A DNA stretch of 13,911 bases from Planctomycetota bacterium (GTDB lineage: Bacteria; Patescibacteriota; Patescibacteriia; Patescibacteriales; UBA12465): the NCBI GenBank assembly GCA_025453315.1, contig JALOQQ010000015.1, forward strand, positions 1-13,911. The letters are read 5' to 3'. The notes beneath the pieces were generated by a model. That model was not told the origin of the DNA and did not search any database. It was given only the letters and a program-made list of their open reading frames with translations. This document shows, piece by piece, positions 7,563-13,353 of the stretch. Positions within the stretch are counted from its first letter, which is position 1. Every line of letters starts with the position of its first letter. Position numbers and translations under genes: made by a program.

Positions 7563-8159
7563 TTATTTCTCTATAACAACAAAATCTCCTTCTTCTAAGG
7601 CATGGATTGGTAAAGTTTTATCTCCATATTCACTAAGTTCTTTGTAGGCTTTATCCCAATCTATTAGTCCCCGAGGATCATTACTACCAAATTCTGATTT
7701 ATAATGAGAAATGAATTTAATTGGCAATATCCCTAATCCATTAAAACATTTTCTCCAATCACAAGTCCAAAAACATTGAGATAATATATTAGAACTAGCT
7801 GAACTAGTAGCGACGACTTTTCCTTGTAAAATTTCTAATAGATTATATTGTTTTAACCAACATAATAATAAATAATCATCTCCGCCCGAAAAAGTAATAA
7901 TATCATTATTCTTTACTTGCTCCACAAATTCATCGGGAAAAGCTAAATCAAACTTTGGCTTAATTTTTTTATCAATCAGTTTATTAAACGAAGCCTTATA
8001 TTTTTCAAATTTTTCTTCCCAATTTTCACGTTTCTCAGCAAAAAAACAAGATAAAATACGAGGTTCGACACCCAAATCTTTAATAATTTCTTGAAAAAAT
8101 AAAGTGGCTTTTTCTGGATTATCTTTTAAACCACCAGAATTTAAAATATATTTAGTCAT
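7563..8159 (-). CDS. Peptidase S51 (PepE/cyanophycinase-like) family protein
   Basis: This appears to be a serine hydrolase of the S51 family, whose members cleave Asp-X dipeptides (PepE) or cyanophycin. It is 198 residues long and keeps the class-I-amidotransferase-like layout. There is an N-terminal strand KYILNSGG, then TFSGGDDYLLLCWL (about 89-102) as in the family's GGG/GGN block. The nucleophile elbow is VVATSSASSNIL with candidate Ser120, and GLGILPIKFISHY follows with candidate His152. The elbow is unusual: the family S-A-G-A reads S-A-S-S, lacking the glycine. Asp134 is a plausible third triad member. It is the last gene of the operon, 4 bases after the aminotransferase, so its substrate may be the product of that pathway rather than a general dipeptide. 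Confidence 0.8.
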   Translation of the reverse strand: MTKYILNSGGLKDNPEKATLFFQEIIKDLGVEPRILSCFFAEKRENWEEKFEKYKASFNKLIDKKIKPKFDLAFPDEFVEQVKNNDIITFSGGDDYLLLCWLKQYNLLEILQGKVVATSSASSNILSQCFWTCDWRKCFNGLGILPIKFISHYKSEFGSNDPRGLIDWDKAYKELSEYGDKTLPIHALEEGDFVVIEK

Positions 8160-8163
8160 AAAA

Positions 8164-9375
8164 TTAACTTTCTTTTTCGATTGTCTTAATTAAAATTTCT
8201 AATCCGTCGTCTAATAAATTTTGCGGGATAGTAAGTGGTGGCATAAGTTGAATATTGTTTTCACTGCCAATAATCACATGCAAACCTTTTTTATAGGCCA
8301 AATCAATAACGCGACGCGCCGTTTCACTGTCTTTGAGTTCAAGTCCAATTTCCATTCCTAGACCACGAAGATTAATTATTGACTTATCGAGTAAAAGCTT
8401 TAATTTTTCGATTATATAATTACCCTTCTTTTCTGCTTGTTCCCAAGTTTTTTCTCGTAAATGAATTTCTAGAGTCTTTAAAGCAACAGCACAAGCAAGT
8501 GGTGTCCAACCAAAAGTTGAAATTAAATTTACATAAGGAAAAGTTGCCTCAAAGATAGCAGATTTACCGACTACTGTGCCAATAGCAGCTGCGCCATTAG
8601 AAATGCCTTTAGCAAAAACAATCATATCCGGAACAACATTTTCATGCTCAATACCAAATAATTTACCAGTACGACTAAAACCAGTACCAACTTCATCTAT
8701 AATTAATAAGGTATTATATTTTTGAGTTAATTCTCTAAGAACTTTTAAAAAACCAGGAAAAGCAATTGAAGTTGAGCCCCAACCAGTAATAATTCCTGGT
8801 TCGGATATAATGGCGGCAACGTCTTGTTTGGCAAGTATTTTTTCAATTTCACTTTTAAAATTATTAAAACTATCTTCACCAGCCTCTTTAGTCGGAAAAT
8901 CCATTTGTATAAAATCAGGAACTAAAGGAGCAATTCTTTCCACTGATTCAGAAGAATAGCCCAAAGCCATAGAAGCAAAGAGCTGACCATGGTAAGACTT
9001 TTTGAAACCAATTATTTTTCGTCTACCAGTAGCGGCTCGTGCTACCTTAATAGATTCTTCTATTGCTTCAGTGCCACCAGTGGCCTTAGTGCAAGCATCT
9101 AATTCTTTTGGTAATACGGAGGTTAATTTCTCGGCATAAGCTTCTTGAATAGGATCTGAGCCCCATAACAATCCTTGTGTATTCTTGGCGGTTTGTTTAA
9201 TTATAGCTTCATTAATTTCCGGGTGATTCCAGCCCAAATTAGTCACATTCCAGGCAGAAGTAAAATCAATATACTTATTACCTTCTTTATCATAAAGCAA
9301 AGAACCTTCGGCCCTAGAAATTTTAAAGAAATTGTATTTTTTCATGTTACGATACACGATGCTAGTTTCTATCAT
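8164..9375 (-). CDS. Class-III PLP-dependent aminotransferase
   Basis: This is a fold-type I, class III transaminase (the acetylornithine/4-aminobutyrate aminotransferase group) of 403 residues, normal length. PLP-binding features are TGGTEAIEESIK (99-110, phosphate loop), SYHG (127-130), IIDEVGTGFSRTGKLF (225-240, Asp227 against the pyridine nitrogen) and the Schiff-base Lys256 in VFAKGISNG. STFGWTPLACA (286-296) replaces the usual STFGGNP. Family members typically use omega-amino groups of ornithine-, GABA- or diamine-like compounds or glutamate-semialdehyde-like substrates; which one applies here cannot be read. Its ATG overlaps the stop of the GNAT gene (ATGA, 9375-9372), and the peptidase starts 4 bases after it, so the three are translated from one message. 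Confidence 0.9.
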   Translation of the reverse strand: MIETSIVYRNMKKYNFFKISRAEGSLLYDKEGNKYIDFTSAWNVTNLGWNHPEINEAIIKQTAKNTQGLLWGSDPIQEAYAEKLTSVLPKELDACTKATGGTEAIEESIKVARAATGRRKIIGFKKSYHGQLFASMALGYSSESVERIAPLVPDFIQMDFPTKEAGEDSFNNFKSEIEKILAKQDVAAIISEPGIITGWGSTSIAFPGFLKVLRELTQKYNTLLIIDEVGTGFSRTGKLFGIEHENVVPDMIVFAKGISNGAAAIGTVVGKSAIFEATFPYVNLISTFGWTPLACAVALKTLEIHLREKTWEQAEKKGNYIIEKLKLLLDKSIINLRGLGMEIGLELKDSETARRVIDLAYKKGLHVIIGSENNIQLMPPLTIPQNLLDDGLEILIKTIEKES

Positions 9376-9944
9376 AAAATTTTGTAATAAAAATAAATTG
9401 CCTCTTTAGAATATTTTTCAGGATCTTTATTAGAATAAATATAAAATTTTGTTCCAGCAAAAACAAAGTCCATTTTCATAAGTAATTTACTAGCTTGATA
9501 TTTACTAGTATCCATTTCAACATGAATACCTCTACATTCAGAATCTTGTTTAGCAATTCTTATTAATTTCTCTAACATCGCCTTAGCCAATCCTTTTTTA
9601 TTATATTTATTAGCAACTAATATACCATCAATAGATACAACCTTACCATTTGGCCAATTTTCCCATTTAGCCAATAAATAACCGGCTGGTTTATTATTAT
9701 AAAAAACAACTAATGATAGAATGTTATTATTTTTCAATCTTTTAATTACATCTTCTTTTATTTCCCTAGTATAACCGATTGAATCGTTAATTATTGGTTT
9801 GGGCAAGCTAATATCATTAAGGAAAATTTGATTGTTGCAACAAACAACTTCAAACATCTTATCACAAATATTAGTATAATCTAATTTGGATAATTGTTTG
9901 AAATCATCTTCTGAACCAATTTTTACTTCTATTAAATCTGCCAT
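9372..9944 (-). CDS. GNAT-family N-acetyltransferase, first gene of operon
   Basis: This is an acetyl-CoA-dependent N-acetyltransferase of 190 residues. The GNAT core runs from LSLVVFYNNKPAGYLLAKW (strands 2-3) through IDGILVANKYNKKGLAKAML, where N-K-K-G-L-A (115-120) is the acetyl-CoA pyrophosphate loop. It ends in the typical SKLLMKMDFVFAGTKFYIY. The N-terminal 70 residues are unlike common RimI proteins and include CC at 35-36. The acceptor is unknown; next to an aminotransferase and a hydrolase, a small amine or amino acid is a reasonable inference. It has no ribosome binding site. A TATAAT lies only 3 bases before the ATG, too close to be its promoter. Confidence 0.8.
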   Translation of the reverse strand: MADLIEVKIGSEDDFKQLSKLDYTNICDKMFEVVCCNNQIFLNDISLPKPIINDSIGYTREIKEDVIKRLKNNNILSLVVFYNNKPAGYLLAKWENWPNGKVVSIDGILVANKYNKKGLAKAMLEKLIRIAKQDSECRGIHVEMDTSKYQASKLLMKMDFVFAGTKFYIYSNKDPEKYSKEAIYFYYKIL

Positions 9945-9980
9945 AAAATTATAAAACTATATTTTTATAATAACAAAAAT

Positions 9981-10000
9981 AACCCCATTTTACTAGGGTT
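9981..10000 (-). promoter_or_regulatory. Hairpin with T-rich tail upstream of the operon
   Basis: On the minus strand AACCCT pairs with GGGGTT (one T-G pair, loop of 8) and is followed by ATTTTTG. It looks like a weak terminator, but no minus-strand gene lies upstream for over 1.2 kb. It could be an attenuator in the leader of the GNAT operon or only a barrier to stray antisense transcription. The rest of the 293-base gap 9945-10237 is AT-rich, with the promoter of the next gene near its end and nothing else convincing. Confidence 0.35.
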
Positions 10001-10166
10001 ATAGTGCATACGAAAAAATTGGGTATAATCAAAATGATGGTTCTGACTCTCAAAACATTATTTATATAATTACTCATGATTCGCGATATTTATCATATAC
10101 CACCTCGTTCATCTTTTGCAATTTTTTTTATAATATACATCATTGAAATACTATAAAAATTACAAT

Positions 10167-10195
10167 TTGACACATTTCAGAACAAAATGTAAGAT
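10167..10195 (+). promoter_or_regulatory. Promoter of the secreted protein gene at 10238
   Basis: A perfect TTGACA (10167-10172), a 17-base spacer and TAAGAT (10190-10195) predict a start near 10202 and a leader of about 36 bases. Confidence 0.55.
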
Positions 10196-10237
10196 ATCAC
10201 TTTAAAATAAACAGATCTTAACAATAAAATAGTAAAG

Positions 10238-10972
10238 ATGAAAAAAATATTTTTTACTCCCGTGTTTGTTTTATTGATTGTTTTCGGACACTTAAATAAA
10301 ACAATGTGTACAGAATCTATAGATACTAATAACTTTGTTAAAATTTTTGATTTTTCAGCACTCAGCCAATACGGAAGAACAACTTTTATTATAAATAAAA
10401 CTAAAAAATTAAAAGAAACCTTTATTGGTTATGACCGAATTGCCATCTTAAACACCATTATGCCTATTTACGAAAAAGGTGAATTAGGAGTAACGAGAAA
10501 AGAAATAAATTTTGTAATTTTAAAATTTAAATTTAAATCTTTTTCAATTAAAAATAACTATTATCAAGACGCTCTTCAAGCTGTGGCTGATTTTCAATCC
10601 ATAACAAAGATTCTTCAAGAAAATGAAATAAAAGTAAAAATTAAAAAAAATAACCAAATCAAACGGAAAGATTATCTCAACCTCCAAATACCACAAGATA
10701 TTAATAATGATACTGTTATAATCCAGTTAGTGAACATTGAATCTAGTCTGCAAATGATTGCAATAAACAATCCCAATATTATATATCAGAGTGATTTGGC
10801 GGGTGATATAGGATTTATAACAAGCTTGGATAAAGATTCCGTTAAACAATCTATTATTGTAAATACCGGTAACGACACTTATGGAACAACTTTTGCTGAA
10901 CTGTTCCATGTTTTAGCTGATAAGTACAAAATTGAAGGAGAAAACCACATGCGATTGTTTATATGTTGTTAG
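10238..10972 (+). CDS. Predicted secreted or membrane-anchored protein of unknown function
   Basis: This 244-residue protein begins with a positively charged n-region and a hydrophobic core (MKKIFFTPVFVLLIVFGHL), a signal peptide or N-terminal anchor; a cleavage site is not clear. The rest is rich in Ile, Asn and Lys, with a likely alpha/beta pattern. The segment QDALQAVADFQSITKILQENEIKVK looks like one long helix, and a later part reads SDLAGDIGFITSLDKDSVKQ. It ends in LFICC, two adjacent terminal cysteines. I recognise no family. A strong Shine-Dalgarno-like AAGGAG at 10935-10940, inside its 3' end, is followed 8 bases later by an in-frame ATG, and a small ORF starts just after its stop. 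The unit has its own promoter and terminator. Confidence 0.7.
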   Translation: MKKIFFTPVFVLLIVFGHLNKTMCTESIDTNNFVKIFDFSALSQYGRTTFIINKTKKLKETFIGYDRIAILNTIMPIYEKGELGVTRKEINFVILKFKFKSFSIKNNYYQDALQAVADFQSITKILQENEIKVKIKKNNQIKRKDYLNLQIPQDINNDTVIIQLVNIESSLQMIAINNPNIIYQSDLAGDIGFITSLDKDSVKQSIIVNTGNDTYGTTFAELFHVLADKYKIEGENHMRLFICC

Positions 10973-10977
10973 TTTTA

Positions 10978-11121
10978 ATGGGAAGGAAGAAAGAAGCTGA
11001 GGAAGAAAAAATAATAATTCAAAAGTATTTCCAATATAGAGTCTGTCAACAATATATAAAAAGTCAAATAACAAAAGATGAAATTATTAATACTTGGAAA
11101 GAAATGAAGAAAAACAAATAA
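10978..11121 (+). CDS. Small charged protein, 47 codons, downstream of the secreted protein
   Basis: The ORF starts 5 bases after the stop of the 244-residue gene. It encodes a basic/acidic, helical-looking peptide beginning MGRKKEAEEEK and ending WKEMKKNK, with one cysteine. An in-frame ATG at 10963 would add MLLVL and overlap the upstream gene by 10 bases. Two points support it: the terminator stem at 11116-11144 contains its stop codon, so the message seems to be cut exactly after it, and AAGGAG lies 22-37 bases upstream and could feed ribosomes in by coupled termination and restart. There is no homology that I recognise, so it may be a chance ORF. Confidence 0.4.
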   Translation: MGRKKEAEEEKIIIQKYFQYRVCQQYIKSQITKDEIINTWKEMKKNK

Positions 11122-11148
11122 ACCAGATTATTCTTGGTTTATTTTTTT
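11116..11148 (+). terminator. Bidirectional terminator between the plus-strand unit and the GNAT gene
   Basis: The perfect 10-bp stem AAATAAACCA/TGGTTTATTT (11116-11125 with 11135-11144) has a nine-base loop and is followed by TTTT. On the minus strand the same stem is followed by GTTTTTC, so it may also end the GNAT transcript, whose gene stops at 11208. Confidence 0.85.
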
Positions 11149-11207
11149 ACTTCAGACTTGTTTATAATCTACTGAGAGGAGGAAAATGTAAAACAAACTT
11201 AGAATAA

Positions 11208-11612
11208 TTATTTCTTAAGCCTCATCCCTGTTTCAAATAATTCAAAGCCAAATTTATTATAGAAAGGTATTAAAAAGTCTTTATTATCTGGATCAGCAAA
11301 TAAACTAATAGAGCTATATTTTTTATCTTTTGTAAAAGCTAATAAATTATTCATTATCATTTTTCCTATTCCTTTACCCTGGTAGTTTTTATGAACAACA
11401 ACATCATAAAACATACAAAATATTCCATCTTCTACTATTCTGCCCATACCAACCAACTTATCATTATCAAACACGCTATAAACAAAAGATGATTTATCTA
11501 AAATTTCACGCCATTTTTCTTCTCCTCTTTTAGTGCACCAACCAACAGAAAATCTAAGAGCATTTATTTGCTCCCCTGTTAAATTTTTATTTATTGATTC
11601 TGTTAGTTTCAT
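11208..11612 (-). CDS. GNAT-family N-acetyltransferase (single gene)
   Basis: This compact 134-residue acetyltransferase has the GNAT core nearly alone. VYSVFDNDKLVGMGRIV is followed by FYDVVVHKNYQGKGIGKMIM with the acetyl-CoA loop Q78-G-K-G-I-G83, then FADPDNKDFLIPFYNKFGFELF, the usual C-terminal 'Y-x-x-x-G-F' ending. The family includes aminoglycoside, polyamine and protein acetyltransferases, and no residue tells which acceptor is used. It is unrelated in sequence layout to the operon GNAT at 9372. It has its own extended -10 promoter and stands alone between a terminator and the GC-rich structured block. Confidence 0.85.
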   Translation of the reverse strand: MKLTESINKNLTGEQINALRFSVGWCTKRGEEKWREILDKSSFVYSVFDNDKLVGMGRIVEDGIFCMFYDVVVHKNYQGKGIGKMIMNNLLAFTKDKKYSSISLFADPDNKDFLIPFYNKFGFELFETGMRLKK

Positions 11613-11620
11613 ATATGAAA

Positions 11621-11629
11621 ATTATAACA
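11621..11629 (-). promoter_or_regulatory. Extended -10 promoter of the single GNAT gene (near-leaderless)
   Basis: On the minus strand TGT-TATAAT (11629-11621) is an extended -10. The predicted start is near 11614 and the ATG is at 11612, so the leader would be two bases or none. The -35 region (TTTATC at 17 bases) is poor. Confidence 0.5.
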
Positions 11630-11659
11630 TACAGCTTCAAAGCGATAAACTCCATATAA

Positions 11660-11684
11660 AAATAGCCCGAATTTAAGGCTATTT
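11660..11684 (-). terminator. Terminator-like hairpin flanking the GC-rich block
   Basis: AAATAGCC/GGCTATTT (11660-11667 with 11677-11684) encloses nine bases. On the minus strand the stem runs straight into TTTTATATGG. It would stop transcripts leaving the GC-rich block towards the GNAT promoter. Confidence 0.65.
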
Positions 11685-11690
11685 ATTATC

Positions 11691-11830
11691 TGCGGAGAGA
11701 GTGGGATTCGGTCACGGTCGCTAAGCCTCGCTAGTCGCGTAACGCGACTGCGCTCGCTAAGCGCCCCGACCCGGCCTCGGCGGTGTTCGCTTCACTCACA
11801 CATCGCCTCCGGCTTTCGAATCCCCCTCAA
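11691..11830 (-). repeat. GC-rich, self-complementary element with terminal inverted repeats
   Basis: Positions 11701-11820 are 65% G+C (78 of 120 counted), far above the surrounding DNA. The ends form an inverted repeat: GAGTGGGATTCG (11699-11710) against CGAATCCCCCTC (11817-11828), 12 bases with one mismatch. Inside are AGTCGCG-TAA-CGCGACT (11733-11749), CCGA/TCGG around 11766-11780, and a larger stem joining GGCGGTGT to ACACATCGCC. Read on the minus strand, its end CGAATCCCACTCTCTCCGC closely resembles the T-loop to acceptor end of a tRNA-Ser, but no cloverleaf forms. No ORF is evident. Terminators lie on both sides. It may be a small repeated palindromic element, a structured RNA or a tRNA-targeting remnant. 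Confidence 0.6.
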
Positions 11831-11839
11831 TCTATCTTT

Positions 11840-11879
11840 TAATAAAAAGAAGCTAGCGCAGGCTAGCTTCTTTTTATTA
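11840..11879. terminator. Strong symmetrical hairpin terminator
   Basis: An 18-bp perfect stem (11840-11857 with 11862-11879) has a GCAG loop. Because the stem ends are A/T runs on both sides, it works as a terminator in either direction. It separates the GC-rich block from the sequence upstream of the 12.1-13.9 kb cluster. Confidence 0.85.
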
Positions 11880-11921
11880 GCGGGCAACTCGGGTTAAGTG
11901 TACCCATATAGCAACATTATA
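11840..11921 (-). ncRNA. Possible short RNA ending at the 11840-11879 terminator
   Basis: On the minus strand a perfect TATAAT (11921-11916) predicts a start near 11909. The next 30 bases contain GGGT/ACCC and CCCG complementarity and then run into the strong hairpin terminator, giving an RNA of about 70 bases. A -35 box is not clear and no known RNA family is recognised, so this is a weak call. Confidence 0.2.
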
Positions 11922-11980
11922 AGGGGTTTTTAACGATTTTTCCAGAGCTGATTTTAAGTACTCGGGTCGGGGTCTTAAAA

Positions 11981-12032
11981 ATGAGAATGAGACAAATGAG
12001 ACATTATTTGCGTGTTTTTGAGTGTCTCATTT
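11981..12032. repeat. AAATGAGACA inverted repeat with ATGAGA direct repeats
   Basis: AAATGAGACA (11994-12003) and TGTCTCATTT (12023-12032) are a perfect 10-base inverted repeat separated by 19 bases. ATGAGA also occurs as direct copies at 11981, 11987 and 11996. No T-run follows on either strand, so it is not an obvious terminator; a protein-binding site is possible. The whole gap 11613-12099 holds no credible protein gene. Confidence 0.55.
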
Positions 12033-12063
12033 TCTGGACTTTTTAGGGGTTTCGTAGCCTTGT

Positions 12064-12120
12064 CCCTCTCCCTGACTTTCCCTGACTCTTCCTGACTTTT
12101 TACCTGACCTTCCCTGACTT
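12064..12120. repeat. Tandem CCTGACTT array, about 10-base period
   Basis: Five copies of CCTGACTT or a one-base variant start at 12071, 12081, 12091, 12103 and 12113, preceded by a partial copy CCCTCT. The spacing is 10, 10, 12 and 10 bases, close to one DNA turn. Copies four and five lie inside the 3' end of the 225-residue gene, and its stop codon (12102-12100) falls between copies three and four. It could be an iteron-like binding array or a slipped duplication. Confidence 0.7.
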
Positions 12121-12777
12121 TATGACAAATGTTTCTATCAGTCTTTTTCCTGAGACAGTCGAGATATCATCAAGGGAAAACTTCTCTAGAGGAACTAGGC
12201 CTCGGCCAGAATATTCTAGGGTTCTGTAGAGATATCCAAGGAATGAGCCAGCATAGCGGAAACGGCGGATACAGGCTTCTATCTGCTCGGTAATAAGCTC
12301 ATTATAGCCCTTCCAGCTAAACAGACTACGGTCATACTCAATCCATTGGTCAATTAAATAGACTAATAGGACTGTTATCTTGTCTTTGGCTAGTATATTG
12401 CCTTTCTGGGCGATACGAACCAGTTTAATACTAATCCAATCGCATATACGCTTATCCTCCTTATTCTGGCAGGCTATGAATGTATATAGTTTATCGCCAT
12501 GGCTTTTTAATATTACTTCCAGTTCATTCTTATCGCTATATTTTAATACTGGTTTATTCTTTCTTTTTCTATCTTTTAGCCAGAGTTTCTGATTACATCT
12601 TTCCAGTTGAGAGACTATATAGTCCCAATTTGGATCATTGAGCTCGGTCTTAATGTTTTTGATTATGAATTGGTAGGATACCTTGCAACGATACTTTATC
12701 CAAATCGGGCTGAATGAGGCTGGCTGTTTTTTGGCTAGAGAGCGATTGATGTTTCTGATGGCTTTTTCTAAGTTCAT
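12100..12777 (-). CDS. Hypothetical protein (225 residues), last gene of the cluster
   Basis: I do not recognise this family. The product is basic, rich in Lys, Arg, Trp and Tyr and probably all-helical. The part IEACIRRFRYAGSFLGYLYRTLEYSGRG (about 166-193) is faintly like helical DNA-binding or sigma-like segments, but that is only an impression. There is no signal peptide or membrane helix. The C-terminal residues SGKVR are encoded by two units of the CCTGACTT array, so the end of the protein has been shaped by the repeat. It starts 10 bases after the 61-residue gene, with GGAGAGG just before its ATG, an unusually G-rich stretch for this window but very close to the start. Confidence 0.65.
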   Translation of the reverse strand: MNLEKAIRNINRSLAKKQPASFSPIWIKYRCKVSYQFIIKNIKTELNDPNWDYIVSQLERCNQKLWLKDRKRKNKPVLKYSDKNELEVILKSHGDKLYTFIACQNKEDKRICDWISIKLVRIAQKGNILAKDKITVLLVYLIDQWIEYDRSLFSWKGYNELITEQIEACIRRFRYAGSFLGYLYRTLEYSGRGLVPLEKFSLDDISTVSGKRLIETFVIKSGKVR

Positions 12778-12787
12778 GCCTCTCCAT

Positions 12788-12973
12788 TTATTTTTTTACG
12801 ATTTGATAATTTTTTTGGAGATACATTAATTCTGAAACTTTAGATTCAATAACTTTCTTTAGCTTGTTTTTCTTATCACCAAAAATCTGTTGTTTTATCA
12901 AATCTAAAATAGTAGCCAAAGTGCCAAAATAATCATCTGACTTAATATGAAATTCTACCGATTGTTTACTCAT
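12788..12973 (-). CDS. Small hypothetical protein (61 residues)
   Basis: The likely start is ATG 12973, just after the stop of the membrane-protein gene (one base between); a TTG at 12994 would overlap that gene by 20 bases. The protein is soluble. SVEFHIKSDDYFGTLATILDLIKQ suggests a strand and then a helix, followed by a Lys-rich linker and a final helix ending VKK. I cannot name it. The tight junction with the membrane-protein gene suggests the two proteins act together or at least are made together. Confidence 0.6.
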   Translation of the reverse strand: MSKQSVEFHIKSDDYFGTLATILDLIKQQIFGDKKNKLKKVIESKVSELMYLQKNYQIVKK

Positions 12974-12974
12974 A

Positions 12975-13349
12975 TTAGTAATACCAAAATCCAATAGCCC
13001 TCAAAAAGAAGCCGGTGGATGGGAATGATATAGCTCCGATAACAGCAAACCAGATATCATCCACAACCTGTGTGCCAAATATCCAATAACAGATACTAAA
13101 ATATATTAGAAAAAATAATGAATAAGTCAGACCTCCAACCATACTATTAAAACCAGCTGATAGCTTGCTATGTCCGCCACTTTTGAGCATGAAAATTTGT
13201 AATATCACGCCAGCTATAACAAAGACAAGAAAACCGATAATATACGGCCAATACATGAAAAATATCTGTTTAGCCAAAGACCAAAGATCCGAAACTAGAG
13301 TTCGGATCGCTTGGTCGAGAACGGATTGTAAGTTAAAGGTATCAGACAT
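12975..13349 (-). CDS. Hypothetical membrane protein
   Basis: From ATG 13349 the product has 124 residues: an amphipathic N-terminal part (SVLDQAIRTLVSDLWSLAKQIF), then two or three membrane segments (YWPYIIGFLVFVIAGVILQIF and GGLTYSLFFLIYFSICYWIF, with a weaker one near IWFAVIGAISF), ending in aromatic residues. An upstream in-frame ATG at 13376 would overlap the preceding gene by 23 bases. ATG 13349 leaves a 4-base gap and matches the spacing style of the cluster. No family is recognised; by position it could be the membrane anchor for its soluble neighbours. Confidence 0.65.
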   Translation of the reverse strand: MSDTFNLQSVLDQAIRTLVSDLWSLAKQIFFMYWPYIIGFLVFVIAGVILQIFMLKSGGHSKLSAGFNSMVGGLTYSLFFLIYFSICYWIFGTQVVDDIWFAVIGAISFPSTGFFLRAIGFWYY

Positions 13350-13353
13350 GGAA

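Noticed and set aside
9175..9387. 70-codon plus-strand ORF over the aminotransferase start
   Set aside because: It is antisense to conserved aminotransferase sequence.
10076..10156. 26-codon plus-strand ORF beginning MIRDIYHIPP
   Set aside because: It is hydrophobic but very short, has no ribosome binding site or promoter of its own, and ends just before the promoter at 10167; AT-rich DNA gives such ORFs by chance.
11691..11780. tRNA-Ser on the minus strand
   Set aside because: Only the last 20 bases resemble a tRNA-Ser (T-loop, acceptor side). The T-stem partner, anticodon arm and 5' acceptor strand are not found, so no cloverleaf can be drawn.
12064..12120. CRISPR array
   Set aside because: The repeats are 8 bases with 2-4 base gaps, not 23-40 base repeats with unique spacers, and no cas gene is present.
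12380..12592. 70-codon plus-strand ORF opposite the 225-residue gene
   Set aside because: The minus-strand gene fits the close spacing and direction of its cluster; the plus-strand ORF is Ser/Leu/Phe-rich, as expected of a shadow.
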